DNA of 64,000 bases from assembly GCF_030272615.1 (NCBI RefSeq), contig NC_081412.1:547366488-547430487 (forward strand), written 5' to 3'. The translations under genes and the position numbers were made by a program. Position 1 is the stretch's first letter. Each line of letters opens with the position of its first letter. Below the pieces are notes generated by a model. It worked only from the letters and a program-made list of their open reading frames with translations. It had not been told where the DNA came from and did no database searches. The stretch is from Cryptomeria japonica. Lineage: Eukaryota > Streptophyta > Pinopsida > Cupressales > Cupressaceae. Shown in pieces: positions 12,269 through 24,639 of the stretch.

Positions 12269-13564
12269 TGATGAGCTAAGATATTAGCTCCTTTTATTCC
12301 TAGAACTCATAAGTTTTTGTCATGTTTTAACTTGTATAATGGGATGGTAATGATGTATTTAAGTTTGACTATATGCATTTCAGATGTTAGCTGAACCCAT
12401 TAAATCATGTTTTGTCTTTGCCAAATAATCATGTTGCCATGCCAATTATTTTTGTAGCCATGTGTTTTGTTCCTGTTGCCATATGGATTGTCATAGGCGA
12501 TATCATGTGTGAAATGAATAAATGTTATGATTAATTAAAATAGATGCGTATATGCTTGTATGTTCTCTCTTTTCGATTACAAGAATAAATGAGATGTTGT
12601 GGTGAAGGTTGTCCTATCACGTTGAGAAGGCAACTTGATTTATTCAAGGGGCGACTAAGAGTTCAAATCAAAGAAGAGGATAATGGGCACGAGGAATGAC
12701 AAAGGAGTAGCAGGGCATGCAAGATTCATTTATGTTGACTTTAGTGAGCATCAATCTTGTAATACCGCCATGCTATATTCTTGGTTGTGGTTTGGTGTAG
12801 ATCCACCTTTTTAGTGGTTGAACTCTGACTGTTCTCCTTCATGAATGATATTCGCCTCTTCTCATCGATGTGATCTTAATTGTAGGAAGTTGTTGTAATT
12901 TTATTTAAATAGATGTCTTCGTCTCTTCTCTAAGGTTAGAAAGAAAGAGAGGGACAAAAAGAAAAAGATTTAGAAATAAAGTTGCAGAGTGTTTTAGTTT
13001 TATTTCATTCCGAATGATGTATCGAATTTTGAAAAACAATGAATAAAGTTATGTTATTCTGAGCACTTAGAGTTATTTTGGAAGCCTCGATACACTCATC
13101 CAAGGGGGGCCACTTGGTGAGTGATCGTGTGCCTTTGTTAAATTTAGTTTTCCTTTTTTGCCGCAGTAGACATCCTGGCATTGACTGTTCCTGCAGCCAC
13201 AAGAAATAGATCCATTGATTGTTTCTACGGCCAAAGCAAATAGAGTAATTCCTGTTTGATAGCTCTGGGCTTAATCAATATTTTGTTAAGTGAGTTTTAC
13301 ATTAATGCAAAGTTTTCCTATAGCCATTCAGTTGTTTTAATTCTTTCTTTCTTTTCCCAAATAGATTTTAGTTGCTGTAGTAATGCAGGATAGCTATCAC
13401 AAGAACTTAATGCATTTATAATTTAGACCCATTTCAAGTAATACATCCTTGGGTTGACAATCAAATGAAGTTCAGTTATGGAGATAGTAACTTCAAAGAG
13501 TGAATGTCCAAACTTCGGGTTGAGAATTTAGCTATAGTTCTTATTTCTATTGGTGGAGTGAACA
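12269..13564 (+). repeat. 5' LTR of the Athila-like element
   Basis: Starts TGATGAGCTAAG and ends GGTGGAGTGAACA. It pairs with 21979-23274; the copies differ by scattered substitutions and small indels. A TATA-like TTTATTTAAATAG lies at about 12901-12914, followed by an AG-rich leader. Confidence 0.9.
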
Positions 13565-13568
13565 TTTT

Positions 13569-13586
13569 TGGTGTTGTTGTCGGGGA
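13569..13586 (+). promoter_or_regulatory. Primer-binding site, tRNA-Asp type, decayed
   Basis: TGGTGTTGTTGTCGGGGA, four bases after the 5' LTR, matches the Athila-type site TGGCGCCGTTGYCGGGGA except for C-to-T changes at former CpG positions. Confidence 0.75.
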
Positions 13587-13953
13587 TGGTGTCAAACTAA
13601 GAACATGTTATGGTTATTATCTTTTGAGTTTTCAGTTTAGTTGTTTTTGATAACCTAGTTTGTTTAAAGTAATTCTTGAATCTGCATGCCTAGGTGAAGA
13701 AGAGATGCTCAAGGTAGATTCCTTCCCAATCACCCTAATCATGCGGGAATCAACGCATATAATCCCCCACATGTAAATCCTTTTGCTGCACTATATCAAA
13801 TCCCAGAAACTTTGAATCCTCCTGAATTTGAACTTCCTCAGAACAACCTCCATTTTCTCTTTGGACCTTTTGAAGATGAACTTCATTTAGTGAATTCTCC
13901 CCAAATCGCAATGCAAGGAAATCCACCCTGATGGGAATAACCCACCTCCACCT

Positions 13954-15432
13954 ATGGCACCAACATTTAAGTTCCCTATTTTTTATCAACATGGTAATGC
14001 TAATCTCAAGAACATCCCAAATTCTTCCCCCCCTAAATTCTATAGAATAGTGACACAAGACCCAGACACATTCTTGTTTGAGTTTGATGTCCTCTGTAGG
14101 AGATTTGATTATACTACAGATGCCCATAGACTCAAAATATTCCCTACCACATTGAAAGAATCATCTTTGAGATGGTTTATGAGTTTAGGGAGTAGCACAA
14201 TCACTACATGAGATGGGATGAAATGATTGTTTCTTACGAAATACAAGGATTATTGTAGAGGCACTGACTGCCATGGGGATGATATTTTTAAAATGACACA
14301 AAAAAAAGATGAGAGTCTTGAAGATTATCTAGAGAGATTTCTATTTAGTGTCAAAAAGTCCAAGCATAGCACTCTAAATGAAGAGTCTCTCAAGATGATA
14401 TTTTTGAGAGGAATCAGTGATGAATGCACATATGCTTTGGATCTTATGGGAGGAGGTGACATAACACAATCAACATGGAATGACATTGGACAAATTTGTT
14501 AGAAGTATTCCAGATCTACTTCTAAGAAGAATAGGCATTTCAAGCCAAGAGTTTCTTCATCAACATCTAGTAATGGAGTTTCTAGAATGGAACTTAGCCA
14601 TTTGTTGAAGGATTTTAAGGAGGATATCATAAACAATATGGCTACTCAACTAGACACACTTTCAGCTAAGAAGAAGCACGAGGAAGCTAATGCAATTCTT
14701 GTAGAATTATGTCCCCATTGTAGACAGAGGAAAAGAGACTGCAAATATAAAATGGTTACAAATCTTGAAGTTCCTAATTTCAAGACAATACAAGGTGATG
14801 ATGAACAAGTTTTCTATGTTTCTCAAAGAAGGCCAAATTTTCCAAGACAAGTTATGCATCCCGGTCCACTTTCTTTTTCTGGTTATAGTGGAAATTTCTA
14901 TGTACCAAATAATCAATGGCAATATTCATATGCTCAAAATTTTGGTAGTTATCCAAATTGGTATGGTCCACAAGGTCAAGGGAAGCATTTTGCCTATCAA
15001 ACTCCACATTGGCAGTAGCCACAAGGAAATTGGTCTCCACCTCAGGGACCATGGCAGCAATTTCAAGGAAATTGGCAACCTGCTCTTCAATGGAGGGGGG
15101 GTCAACCATGGATAAATAAGTCATCTAGATATCAACAACCTATGCAGCAGCCACAACCACCTACAATAATGCCTCCTCCTTCAGCCACTACTGTCCCACC
15201 TAAACCCACACAGTTTCCCACTCAACCAATGTTGAATCCTAATAGAAAATTTCAGCAACAGCAACGGGTTCATTTAGCTGATCCTAATCAACACCCAACA
15301 TATTCTCTATCTATAAGTGATATTCATCTTAGATCCAGGACAACTTTTCCTAACCCATCCCCACCAATGAGAATTGAGATACCACAAGAACAAGAAATCA
15401 CTAGTGCAACAATCCCAATACCTCAAAATTAG
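13954..15432 (+). pseudogene. Athila-like gag
   Basis: One reading frame from 13954 to 15432, interrupted only by in-frame stops (near 14210, 14224, 14502, 15018 and 15432). Gag core motifs are RLKIFPTTLKESSLRWFMSL, then FLTKYKDYCRG and DESLEDYLERFLFSVKKSKH, as in plant gypsy Gag. A Cys cluster CPHCRQRKRDC (about 14710) is a degenerate zinc knuckle, and a Pro/Gln-rich tail follows. Gag would form the particle that packages element RNA. This copy cannot be translated through. Confidence 0.85.
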
Positions 15433-15456
15433 AAAATACCTCCATTTCCTCAAAGG

Positions 15457-16211
15457 TTGCAAGCAAAAGAGATTGTTCCAGATAAGGAGCAAAGTTTTGA
15501 TATGATAGATCAACTGAAACACGTATGTGTTAAAATTTCATTCTTGCAAGCTATTAAGGATGGCCCTATGTACAGTAAGGCACTTAAGGAAGCATATCTA
15601 AAGAATCCTAGTAGAAAGAAAAAAGATCCACAAATAGTGCATGCCATGGGTCAATTGGCTAATGTCATGTTAGGAAAAGTTTCAATTCCTAAGTATGCTG
15701 ATCCTAGTAGCCCTGTTGTGAATATAGTCATCAATGGCACTCAGATAAAGAATGATTTGATAGATTTGGGAGCAACCATTAATGTCATGACAAGAGATAT
15801 TATGCTGCGGCTTGTAATAACTAGTCTCAGACCTACACCTACAGTCCTCTAGCTTGCTGATAGTTCCACAGTTCAACCTGATGGTATGATTGAGTATATA
15901 GTTGTTGCTTTAGATTCTTGGGAATCCCTATAGACTTTATGATCATGTCTCCTAAGGCCACATTGAAAGGATATCTAGTGATTTTGGGGAGATCTTGGCT
16001 TCCTACAGCTGATGCATATATTGGATGTCGATCAAGTGATATGACTATTTCAGATGGAAATACTACCCAAACTTTAACTTTGTATTCTCCTGCTCAGCCC
16101 CAATTTGATCAACAACAAGCAGTTTGGCCTGACTTGGGAGAAGAATTTGAAGAAGGAATTGACTCTATCAATCACCTTATGATGATTAATAGAGGACTCA
16201 ATTCTCTATAA
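15457..16211 (+). pseudogene. Athila-like aspartic protease
   Basis: Same frame as gag up to 15852. NDLIDLGATINVM keeps the D-x-G-like active-site loop (DLGA, as usual for Athila). A frameshift near 15900 moves the rest, including GYLVILGRSWLPTADAYIGC, to another frame (15918-16211). The protease would cleave the polyprotein. Confidence 0.8.
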
Positions 16212-16379
16212 AATTTTGATAAATGAGTTAAGACAAGAGCAGTAGTTGCAGGAGTTAGTATCAAATATGTCAGGATTCAACTTTCCTGCAACCACTGATA
16301 TACTACATACTTTGTTGCCATAGGAAGTCTGCACTTCTCATTTTTTTGAAGTATCTCATGTTGATCTTACTATCAAAGT

Positions 16380-17220
16380 GGAAGTTGATTCAAACAAATA
16401 TTTTAATATCAATAGTAAACTCACAGAAATCCAAAGTGTAACACTTGTGGACTTGGTCAAATGTCATAAACATGCATTTGCATGGGATTACAAGGACATG
16501 CATGGAATCAATCCTATAGTTTATACCCACCGTATCTACATAAAATAAGATTGTAAACCACTTAAGAAGCCACAAAGAAGAATCAATCCTGCATTAATAT
16601 AAATAGTTAAAGAAGAATTGCAGAAATTACTAAATATTGGATTTATCTATCCTATTTCGGATAGTCAATGGGTGTCTCCTTTAGTGAAAGTTCCCAAGAA
16701 GAGAGGAAAATGGTGGGTATGTGTGGATTATAGAGCTTTGAACTTGGAAACTAGAAAGAATCATTTTCCATTACCATTTGTGGATAAGGTATTAGACTCC
16801 TTAGCAGGGAATTGGTACTTCTCATTTCTTTATGGATTCAGTGGCTACAACCATATTCAAATTGCCCTAGAGGATTAGGAAAAGACTACATTTACTTCTC
16901 CTTGGGGAACATATGCATATTTTGTTCTTCCTTTTGGATTATGTAATGCTCCAGCTACATTTCAAAGAGTAGTAATAAGCATATTTTTTAGATATTTCAC
17001 AGGATAGCATGGAAATCTATATGGATGATTTTACAACCTATGGTTCAGAATTTGAAGAAGCATTAAAGAACCTGAAGAAAGTTTTGCAGTGGTGTGAAGA
17101 CTATAATTTATCATTGAATAGTGAAAAGTGTTTCATGATGATGCAGGAAGGTATAGTTCTCGGTCATCATATCTCTATAAATGGAATACAAGTTGACCCA
17201 GCAAAAATATAAGTCATTCA
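16380..17220 (+). pseudogene. Athila-like reverse transcriptase
   Basis: Blocks in order: ISDSQWVSPLVKVPKKRGKW, VDYRALNLETRKNHFPLPF, FLYGFSGYNHIQIAL, PFGLCNAPATFQRVV and YMDDFTTYGSEFEEAL. The block usually reading FLDGFSGY has Y for the first catalytic Asp, while YMDD is kept. A stop at about 16876 and a frameshift before 17009 also disable it. Confidence 0.9.
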
Positions 17221-17815
17221 AAATATCCCTACACCGATAAAGCAAAAAGATGTCAGGAGTTTTCTTGGTCATGTTGGATATTATAGAAGGTTTATCAAAG
17301 ATTTCAGCGAAATTGCAAGTCCTTTGTATTCTCTTTTGACCAAGGATATGAAATTTAATTGGACTTCCTCATGCAATGAAGCTTTCTTGAAGCTCAAACA
17401 AGCATTGACCCAAGCACCAGTGCTTAAGGTTCCAAACTGGTCCTTACCATTACATATTCATACTGATGCATCAGATTATGCCATAGGAGTAGTTTTGAGA
17501 CAAAAGATTGACAATTTAGAAAGTGTAATTTATTATATCAACAAGAACATGCAGGGGCCTGAGCTTAATTACATAGTCATTGAAAAATAAATGTTAGTAG
17601 TTATATATGCACTCAACAAATTCAAGCATTATATATTAGGATATCTGAAATTTGTGCATACTGGTCATACCGCAACTAGATATCTCATGAATAAACCTTC
17701 AATTATAGGAAGATTGGTTCGCTAGTTACTGTTAATATAGGAATTTGATATTACAGTTGTTGATAAACCAGGAAAGTCCAATGTGGTTGCAGATTATCTT
17801 TCTAGGCTTCAATTG
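17221..17815 (+). pseudogene. Athila-like RNase H
   Basis: LPLHIHTDASDYAIGVVLRQ carries the first catalytic Asp, and NYIVIEK and KFKHYILGYLKFVHTGHTA follow. The later Asp (usually TDH) reads TGH. Stops at about 17588, 17723 and 17738. It links reverse transcriptase to integrase in one frame. Confidence 0.85.
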
Positions 17816-19000
17816 CAGGATGATCATCCAACCATAGATGATGCTTTTCCAGATGAACATTTATTCCTTATAAAAGCGTACACTCCCTGGTATGTTGATA
17901 TTGACAATTATTTAGCTGCTAATAAAATGCCAATTCATTTCTCTCCTAAAGAAAGAAGATTGTTGGTTGAGAAAAGATTTAACTTCTCATGGATTGTTGA
18001 TTGTTTATTTTATACTGGGCCTGACCAATTCATGAGAACATGTATTAGAAAAGATGAAAAATATGATATCCTTCATGCATGCCATGATGAGGCATGTGGA
18101 GGACATTTTGCTGCTAAAAGAACAACACTTAAAATATTGGGTACAGGATATTATTGGCCAACATTATATAAGGATGCAACACAATACACTAGGAAATGTG
18201 ACAAATGTTGACGCATGGGAAGGCCTACCAGATCTGATGAAATGCCATTATATCCACAGATATTAGTTGTACCATTTGATAAATGGGGACTAGATTTTGT
18301 TGGAGAAATTGATCCTCTTTCCAATGAAAAATCTTATATTCTGGTGTGTATTGATTATGTCACCAAATGGGTGGAAGCAAGAGCTATGACACATGCAAGA
18401 GATAATAAAGTGGCCGAGTTTCTCTATGAAGAAATATTTACCAGGTATGGAGTTCCAAGGGATATTTTTTTAGACTAGGGACCATGGTTTACTTCCACAT
18501 TGATTGTAGCATTGGTTAATGAATACAACATCAAGCATAGAAAGTCTACTCCCTACCATCCACAAGCAAATGGTCAAGTAGAAGTCACAAATAGGGATCT
18601 AGAAGCCATTCTTACTAAAATAGTATTTGTTCATTAAAAAGATTGGTCTCATAGACTTCCTAAAGCCATTTGGGCATACAGAACAACATCGAAGACATCA
18701 ATTGGTTTTACACCTTTTGAAATGGTGTATGGAAAAACAACAGTGATGCCTATTGAGTTTGAACACAAAACTCTGAGAACAACTCTACAATTGAATATGA
18801 TACTTTCTAAAGAAGAAAGAGACTGCATTCACCAATTGAATGCTTTGGATGAGCTAAGAAAGATGGCTTTCCAACAAACAAAACTAATTCAAAATCAGAG
18901 AGCTAAGTGGCATGATAAGTACATAAAGGAGAACAAATTTCAAGCAAGTGATTGGGCGATGTATGATTCTAGATATAAGGATACTATGGTAAATTTGTAG
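17783..19000 (+). pseudogene. Athila-like integrase
   Basis: The H2C2 zinc module (HACHDEACGGHFAAK ... CDKC) spans about 18070-18210, then a stop. The core keeps WGLDFVGEI, CIDYVTKWVEAR and NGQVEVTNRD, so all three acidic positions look present, unlike the integrase at 1-1229. A stop follows the second Asp (18478), another sits at about 18637. The C-terminal segment has FEMVYGKTTVMPIEFEHKTL. Confidence 0.88.
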
Positions 19001-19300
19001 ACAAGATGGTTAGGCCTATATGAGATAGAAGAAGTTTTCCAAAATGGAGTAGTTCGCATGACAAATATTGATCCAGTCCGATTCAAGCTTTTAGTAAATG
19101 GTCATCAACTACACTTATATCATAAGCCAACAACCAAAGAACAATTCTTGCAGCAATTCACTAGTCAAGATAAACTATCAGTTCCTACAGCAAATGGAGA
19201 AGTTCTTTCAGCAACCGAAGAAGTTCCTACAACAACTAAAGGAAGCATTAAGGGTGAGGTTCCTGCAGCTTCTGTAGGGGATGTTCCTACCGCTCAGTAA
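19001..19300 (+). pseudogene. C-terminal tail of the Athila-like polyprotein
   Basis: After a stop at 18998, the frame continues with WLGLYEIEEVFQNGVVRMTN and FKLLVNGHQLHLYHK, the usual end of an Athila integrase. A short imperfect repeat of VPTA/VPAA blocks then runs to the stop at 19300. Confidence 0.7.
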
Positions 19301-19800
19301 ATTCTTCAAGCATCATTTTATAAATATATTTACATGTCTTATGGAAATATTCTTCTATATTAATAATTTTTCCATCCACGTCATCCCACTTCATTTATTT
19401 GTCTATCATTTCATTCATGTCACATCATTTCATTTCACCCTTCTTTTTAGATAACTGTTTCATGCAGCATTTATTGGCATGACTGCAGGTATGTCCATAG
19501 CTTATTTTTTATTAATTATACATTTATTGTTTTACTATGATTATTTCCATAATAAGTTGGGGGGGTGTTTTATGGTCTAGTTTCCAAGTTAAGTAATTAT
19601 CCGTCCTTCTCAGTAACTTGATTTGATTTGCCTAGCATCATTCTCTTGAGTGAGACATTCTTTGGTATGAGTAAGCAATACATTCTGCCACCGAAACTGG
19701 AGGTAAGTAAGGGTATTTTCAAGTGAATACTTTTAGTTCTGCAGATTTCTCCAGGCCCTCATTTTCAGCTACAGAAATTATTTTGTGAGCTGAAATAGTC
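19301..19800 (+). other. Spacer with internal polypurine-like tract
   Basis: No coding sequence. AATAAGTTGGGGGGGTG (19551-19567) closely resembles the terminal tract AAGTTGGGGGGCA at 21966-21978. Athila elements often have such a tract between pol and the extra ORF. Confidence 0.6.
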
Positions 19801-21400
19801 ATGGGTGGAGATCCTATCCACCATGATCCCGTAATCCATGATGTGTTGCTGCAGGATGCCCTGTGTGAGAATTATATCTGGGTGCATGGGTGGATTGATT
19901 ATTTTTTGAAAATAACATATTACAATGAAGAAATTGCTTCCGAATTCATGCGTTCATTCAATGAAGGAGAGGCTTTTGTCAAGGGATTGAGGGTTATTTC
20001 TACAGAACAACGAATAGCTGAAGTTACCGAGTTTCTGCAGGAAGGAGAGTTGTTTCCTAAATCTAAGGATGCAAGAAGTGCCATGGTAGAATTTACACAC
20101 CCCATAGATGGACCTCTCATGGTGGACAAACAAGGAGCCAAGCGAGTATCTCTTCTAGCAGAATGGCCCCAGGTGGCATTGTATATAATAAAATATATTA
20201 CCTGCGATGGAAGGTATTCAAATTTACATTCGGTCCATTTCAAATTGCTTAGTCATTTATGGCATGGCCGAAGGGTAAATGTTCCAAATTTTCTATACCA
20301 CCTTATTTCCATAAGTGCCAAAGAAGCACGAAAGGGTGGAAATCGTTCTGTCAGTCATCATGGTTTGATAAATTATTAGTAGAACATTCTCTTAGGGATG
20401 TTTCTCAAATGGCATGGGGGGTATTTGAAGATATACTGCAATTTAGGGTTGAAGATGCTCCTATTACAGAGGAATTAGCAGCCCCACAAGAGGATATAGG
20501 AGAACCCTCATCTCCTAGAATTTATGCAGGAAATTAACCTCCTATTGCAAAAGAAGCTTTGACTATGGCAGAAGATGTGGTGGTTGAAACAGACATTGAG
20601 TAGCCCTCCCCTCATTTCCGAAGAGGAGCGACATCTTCTAAAAGGAAAGGGAAGGAAGTAGAGACAATTGATGCAGAAGGAGAAACAATGGTGCAGCCTC
20701 AAGCAATGTAGGGTTCTCCTGCAGCCAAAAGGCGTAAGCTAAAGGGAAATTATTCTACAGCAACACCTCTAGTAGAAACCATTCTTGTAGCTACTCCAAA
20801 AGTATATGCAAGAAGGACTTGGTGGAGTAAATAGAAAGTTCAACCAACAAGGGATGCAGTGGAGGTCATTTCAGTAGAAACATTAGAAGAGGAACATGGG
20901 AGTCCAATAGAGGTTAAATTCCAAGAAGAACATGGCATTGACAGACTTTCAAGTCTGGCATTTGTGGCAGATCAATTTGAAGAACCTGTTGAAGAAATTC
21001 CACACCCTAAGGTAACAGCTAATAGACCTCCATAATCTCTCACTAGTTTGTCTATTGTATTAACATTTTATAGGCAGTAGGAGATATAGAGGGCTAGGTT
21101 ACATGGAATTATTGATAAGAAGCAAAGGGATAATCAGATTGCAAAATTGGAAGCTAAAGCTGATACAATTACTAGTATGGTCCCTAAATTGAGACCTTAG
21201 TCCTTCTTTAGACACCTTGGAAGAATTTTTTGATGCTTATCAGACCTCTCCAGCAGTTGTTAAAATTTTATTGTGTGAATTTTATTTGCATAACTATGAT
21301 GTGACTTCTGATAGTGAGTGGAATCCCTTGTCATACATTGGTGATATCCACAAAAAAGAATTAATGTCATGGGTGCAAAATGAAATTAGCATGGGGACTT
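19801..21400 (+). pseudogene. Post-pol ORF of the Athila-like element (env-position ORF)
   Basis: An open segment of 192 codons starts at 19801 (ENYIWVHGWIDYFLKITYYN, ARSAMVEFTHPIDGPLMVDK, LLSHLWHGRRVNVPNFLYHL). It resembles the putative plant transposon protein found after pol in Athila elements. A frameshift near 20260-20380 moves the reading to another frame (to 20537), and decayed low-complexity sequence follows, with another open piece at 21217-21402. No transmembrane segments or signal peptide are evident, so calling it an envelope protein would be unsupported. Function unknown. Confidence 0.6.
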
Positions 21401-21402
21401 AG

Positions 21403-21978
21403 GCCAAAGCATATAGAAATCTTGAATTTGATTGTCCATTGCCACTTAGGACTGAAGCCAAGGACCCATGACTTCTTTATTATGATTGGAAAAAATTATT
21501 AGCAAGGCCTAATGTAAGGAGTCAAGTGTTACCCAAGAGGGAGGAAATATTCTAGGCATATGAACACTTGATTGAAAATGAAAGTGCAACTGGAGTTGAA
21601 TGTTTGACAGTGCTGGAATGATCTTCCAGAGGAATTAAAACAGGATGAACCTCATTCATTGTCGAATTTTCATGCAACTATACAGAGAGCTCCTAAATAC
21701 GTCCATTTGGGTAGGGTGAACACCAATGACTGGCTACCTTTGATCTTCTAGCCCCCTATCCTCATGTGGCCATTGTTAGGATGCAGGATTGCAGATAAAC
21801 CCTATGAGGCAGCTACAGAAGAAGTCAGATGGGCCAAACTAGGAAAGATGAAGGGATTTTATTGGAATTTGGATTCACGAGGGACAAGTTGAGGAACTAT
21901 TGGTGACATGTGAATTAGTGCCCAAATCAAAAACTTTCCTCTTGCTAGAGGATCAACAAGACACTAAGTTGGGGGGCA
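21403..21978 (+). other. 3' non-coding region and polypurine tract of the Athila-like element
   Basis: Decayed sequence ending in ACTAAGTTGGGGGGCA directly before the 3' LTR. No gene seen. Confidence 0.65.
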
Positions 21979-23274
21979 TGATAAGCTGGGAGATTGTCTC
22001 CTTTTATTCCTAGAACTCATAAGTTTTTGTCATTTTTTAACTTGTATAATGGGATGGTAATGATGTATTTAAGTTTGACTATATGTATTTAAGATGTTAG
22101 TTGAACCCATTAAATCATGTTTTGTCTTTGCCAATTAATCTTGTTGCCATGCCAGTTATTCTTGCAGCCATGTGATTTGTTCCTGTTGCCATACAGATTG
22201 TCATAGGCGATATCATGTGTGAAATGAATAAGTGTTATGATTAATTAAAATAGATATGTATATGCTTGTATGTTCTCACTTTTCGATTGTAGGAATAAAT
22301 GAGATGTTGTGGTGAAGGTTGTCCTGTCACGTCGAGAAGGCAGCTTGAGTTATTCAAGGGGCGACTAAGAGTTCAAATCAACAAAGAGGATAATGGGAGT
22401 GAGGAACGAAAAAGGAGTAGCAAGGCGTGCAAGATTCATTTATGTCTGACTTTAGTGAGCATCAATCTTGTAATATCGCCATGCTATATTCTTGGTTGTG
22501 GTTTGGTGTAGATCCACGTTTTTAGTGGTTAAACTCCGACTGTTCTCCTTAATGAATGATATCCGCCTCTTCTCATCGACGTGATCTTAATTGTAGGAAT
22601 TTGTTGTAATTTTATTTAAATAGGTGTCTTTGTCTCTTCTCTGAGGTTAGAAAGAAAGAGAGGGACAAAAAGAAGAAGATTTAGAAATAAAGTTGCAGAG
22701 TGTTTTAGTTTTCTTTCATTCTAAATGATGTATCGACTTTTGAAAAAAAATGAATAAAGTTATGTTATTCTGAGTACTTAGAGTTATTTTGGGAGCTTGT
22801 ATACACTCATCCAAGGGGGGCCACTTGGTGAGTGATCCTGTGCCTTTGTTAAATGTAGTTTTCTTTTTTTGCCGCAGTAGATGTCTTGGCATTGACTGTT
22901 CCTGCAGCCACTGGAAACAAATCCATTGATTGTTCCTACAACCAAATAAAAGAGAGTAATTCCTGTTGGATAGCTCTGGGCTTAGTTAACATTTTTCTAA
23001 GTGAGTTTTACATTAATACAGAGTTTTCCTGTAGGCATTCAGTTGTTTTAATTCATGCTTTCTTTTCCCAAATAGATTTTAGTTCTGTAGTAATGCAGGA
23101 TAGCTATCGCAGGAACTTAGTGCATTTATAATGAAAACCCATTTCAAGTAATACGTCCCTGGGTTGACAATCAAATGAACTTCAGTTATGGAGATAGTAA
23201 CTTCACGGAGTGAATGTCCAAACTTCAGGTTGAGACTTTAACTATAGTTATTATCCCTATCGGTGGAGTGAACA
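21979..23274 (+). repeat. 3' LTR of the Athila-like element
   Basis: Starts TGATAAGCTGGG and ends GGTGGAGTGAACA. Same length (1,296 bp) as the 5' LTR. Confidence 0.9.
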
Positions 23275-23279
23275 ACAAC
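23275..23279. repeat. Target-site duplication ACAAC (right)
   Basis: ACAAC follows the terminal CA of the 3' LTR and equals 12264-12268. Confidence 0.85.
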
Positions 23280-24540
23280 GATTGATTGAAATAAATTAAT
23301 TTTATTTCAATTAAATCCTAAAAATCCCTCCCACTTGCATCCTCCTACAAATCCACTTAGCCACTAATCCTTTCTTCTAGAATATTCTAACCTCAAGATC
23401 CAATTTAACCTAATACCCTTCTAACCATTTGCAAATTTCTTAAGGAGTCACTTTTCAAAATATATGCAAAGTCTTCATAAAGCATTAAAAGCTTTATTTC
23501 TTCAACAAGATAACCTCCAAAGTCTTCCAAACTTGTAAGGCTCTTACATAACCACTAATGGTTAACTCACCTTTGACCCTTGGTTACAGACTATCCCTCT
23601 AACCCAACCATCCTCTTAACTCATGGGTCTGTTCAAGCATTCATGGCTTTAACCATGGTTATCCTTTTACCCTTGCACAAGAGTTTATCCTTTGGATAAA
23701 ATCTTTATCCATTAACTCAACCCTAACCAAACCCCTAGGGTAACCACCATGTCTTCTCAGGAATTTAATGCCTCTTCTCTTTCCTCTAAAGCCTTCTCAT
23801 GTTGAAAATTGTCACCATTTCATTAGTGAAAATTATAAACATGGATTGAGAATCCTGCAATCCTAACCCTTGTTAAGATTATTCAATCTTGACCATCCAA
23901 TTCCCTATTTCTTCTATAAATAGACCTCATTCTTTCATTATCAAGGATCCAAGTTTTATGCATCCAGGTTATTGTCTATGAAGAATCCACATTTGCCTCT
24001 CTTTGCAAGCTTAAGCATTTAGGAGAATTTTAGCATTAGCATATATTATATTAGCTTAATATCCATATCATAGCACTTTAGTATATCACAACATCCATAT
24101 CATAGCATGTTTAGTTTTATTATCATAGAATAGTCTTTACCATTGCAAGCTTTTGTTATAATCTTCTAGATATTACATAAATTGCATATAGATCATTTTC
24201 ATCATATATCACTCATTCTTGGAGTTGTCATTCTAAAGGTCAGTTGCTCAATGATCTAAGAGCAACCATGACTTGAAGAATTCTATGAGATAGAGAATAA
24301 TGGAATGGTTTTTGAGAGGATTATTGGTTTAATTTGTTATACTAATTAGATCCTTCACATGTAATGTTTCATTGGTATGCTTGTTGATATTTTCTCTTAA
24401 CTGACCTTAACCATCTTCTTGCATACACATATAATGTTGACTATTCACATGTAATAATTGAATACTTTACTGGATACATACTTGTCGACTCAATGGTGTC
24501 ATGTAAAATGGAGTTGGGTGAAAGTCACAGGTCATAAAAA
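23280..24540 (+). mobile_element. Tat-like LTR, right piece
   Basis: GATTGAAATAAATTAATTTTATTTCAATT, CTCCCACTTGCAT and the run of CAAAGTCTTC/TTTAATG phrases match 63370-64000. The true LTR end is not defined; I place it loosely before 24540. U3 promoter at 23915. Confidence 0.65.
23915..23922 (+). promoter_or_regulatory. TATA box of the Tat-like LTR
   Basis: TATAAATA in CTTCTATAAATAGACCTCATTCTTTCATTATCAAG. The related minus-strand LTR has CTTCTATATAAGGAG followed by CTTCATTATCAA at the equivalent place, supporting a conserved core promoter. Confidence 0.65.
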
Positions 24541-24639
24541 TAGTATGACCTTGGATTTTCATCATAATCATTCTACTAATTTAGTTATTCTAGCATTTCA
24601 AAATAAAATTCAATAAAAAAATTTAAATTATCTTGCAAA

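Larger units (their letters stand above)
12269..23274 (+). mobile_element. Athila-like Ty3/gypsy LTR retrotransposon, full length
   Basis: 11,006 bp with two 1,296-bp LTRs, TG...CA ends, a 5-bp target duplication, a primer-binding site, gag-pol on the plus strand, an extra ORF after pol, and a polypurine tract GTTGGGGGGCA at 21968-21978. All coding regions carry stops and a few frameshifts, so it is structurally complete but inactive. The tRNA-Asp-type primer site and the post-pol ORF are typical of the Athila lineage. Confidence 0.9.

Noticed and set aside
19801..21400. Retroviral-type envelope gene in the Athila-like element
   Set aside because: No signal peptide, cleavage site or membrane anchor seen. 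The sequence fits the plant transposon protein usually found in this position.
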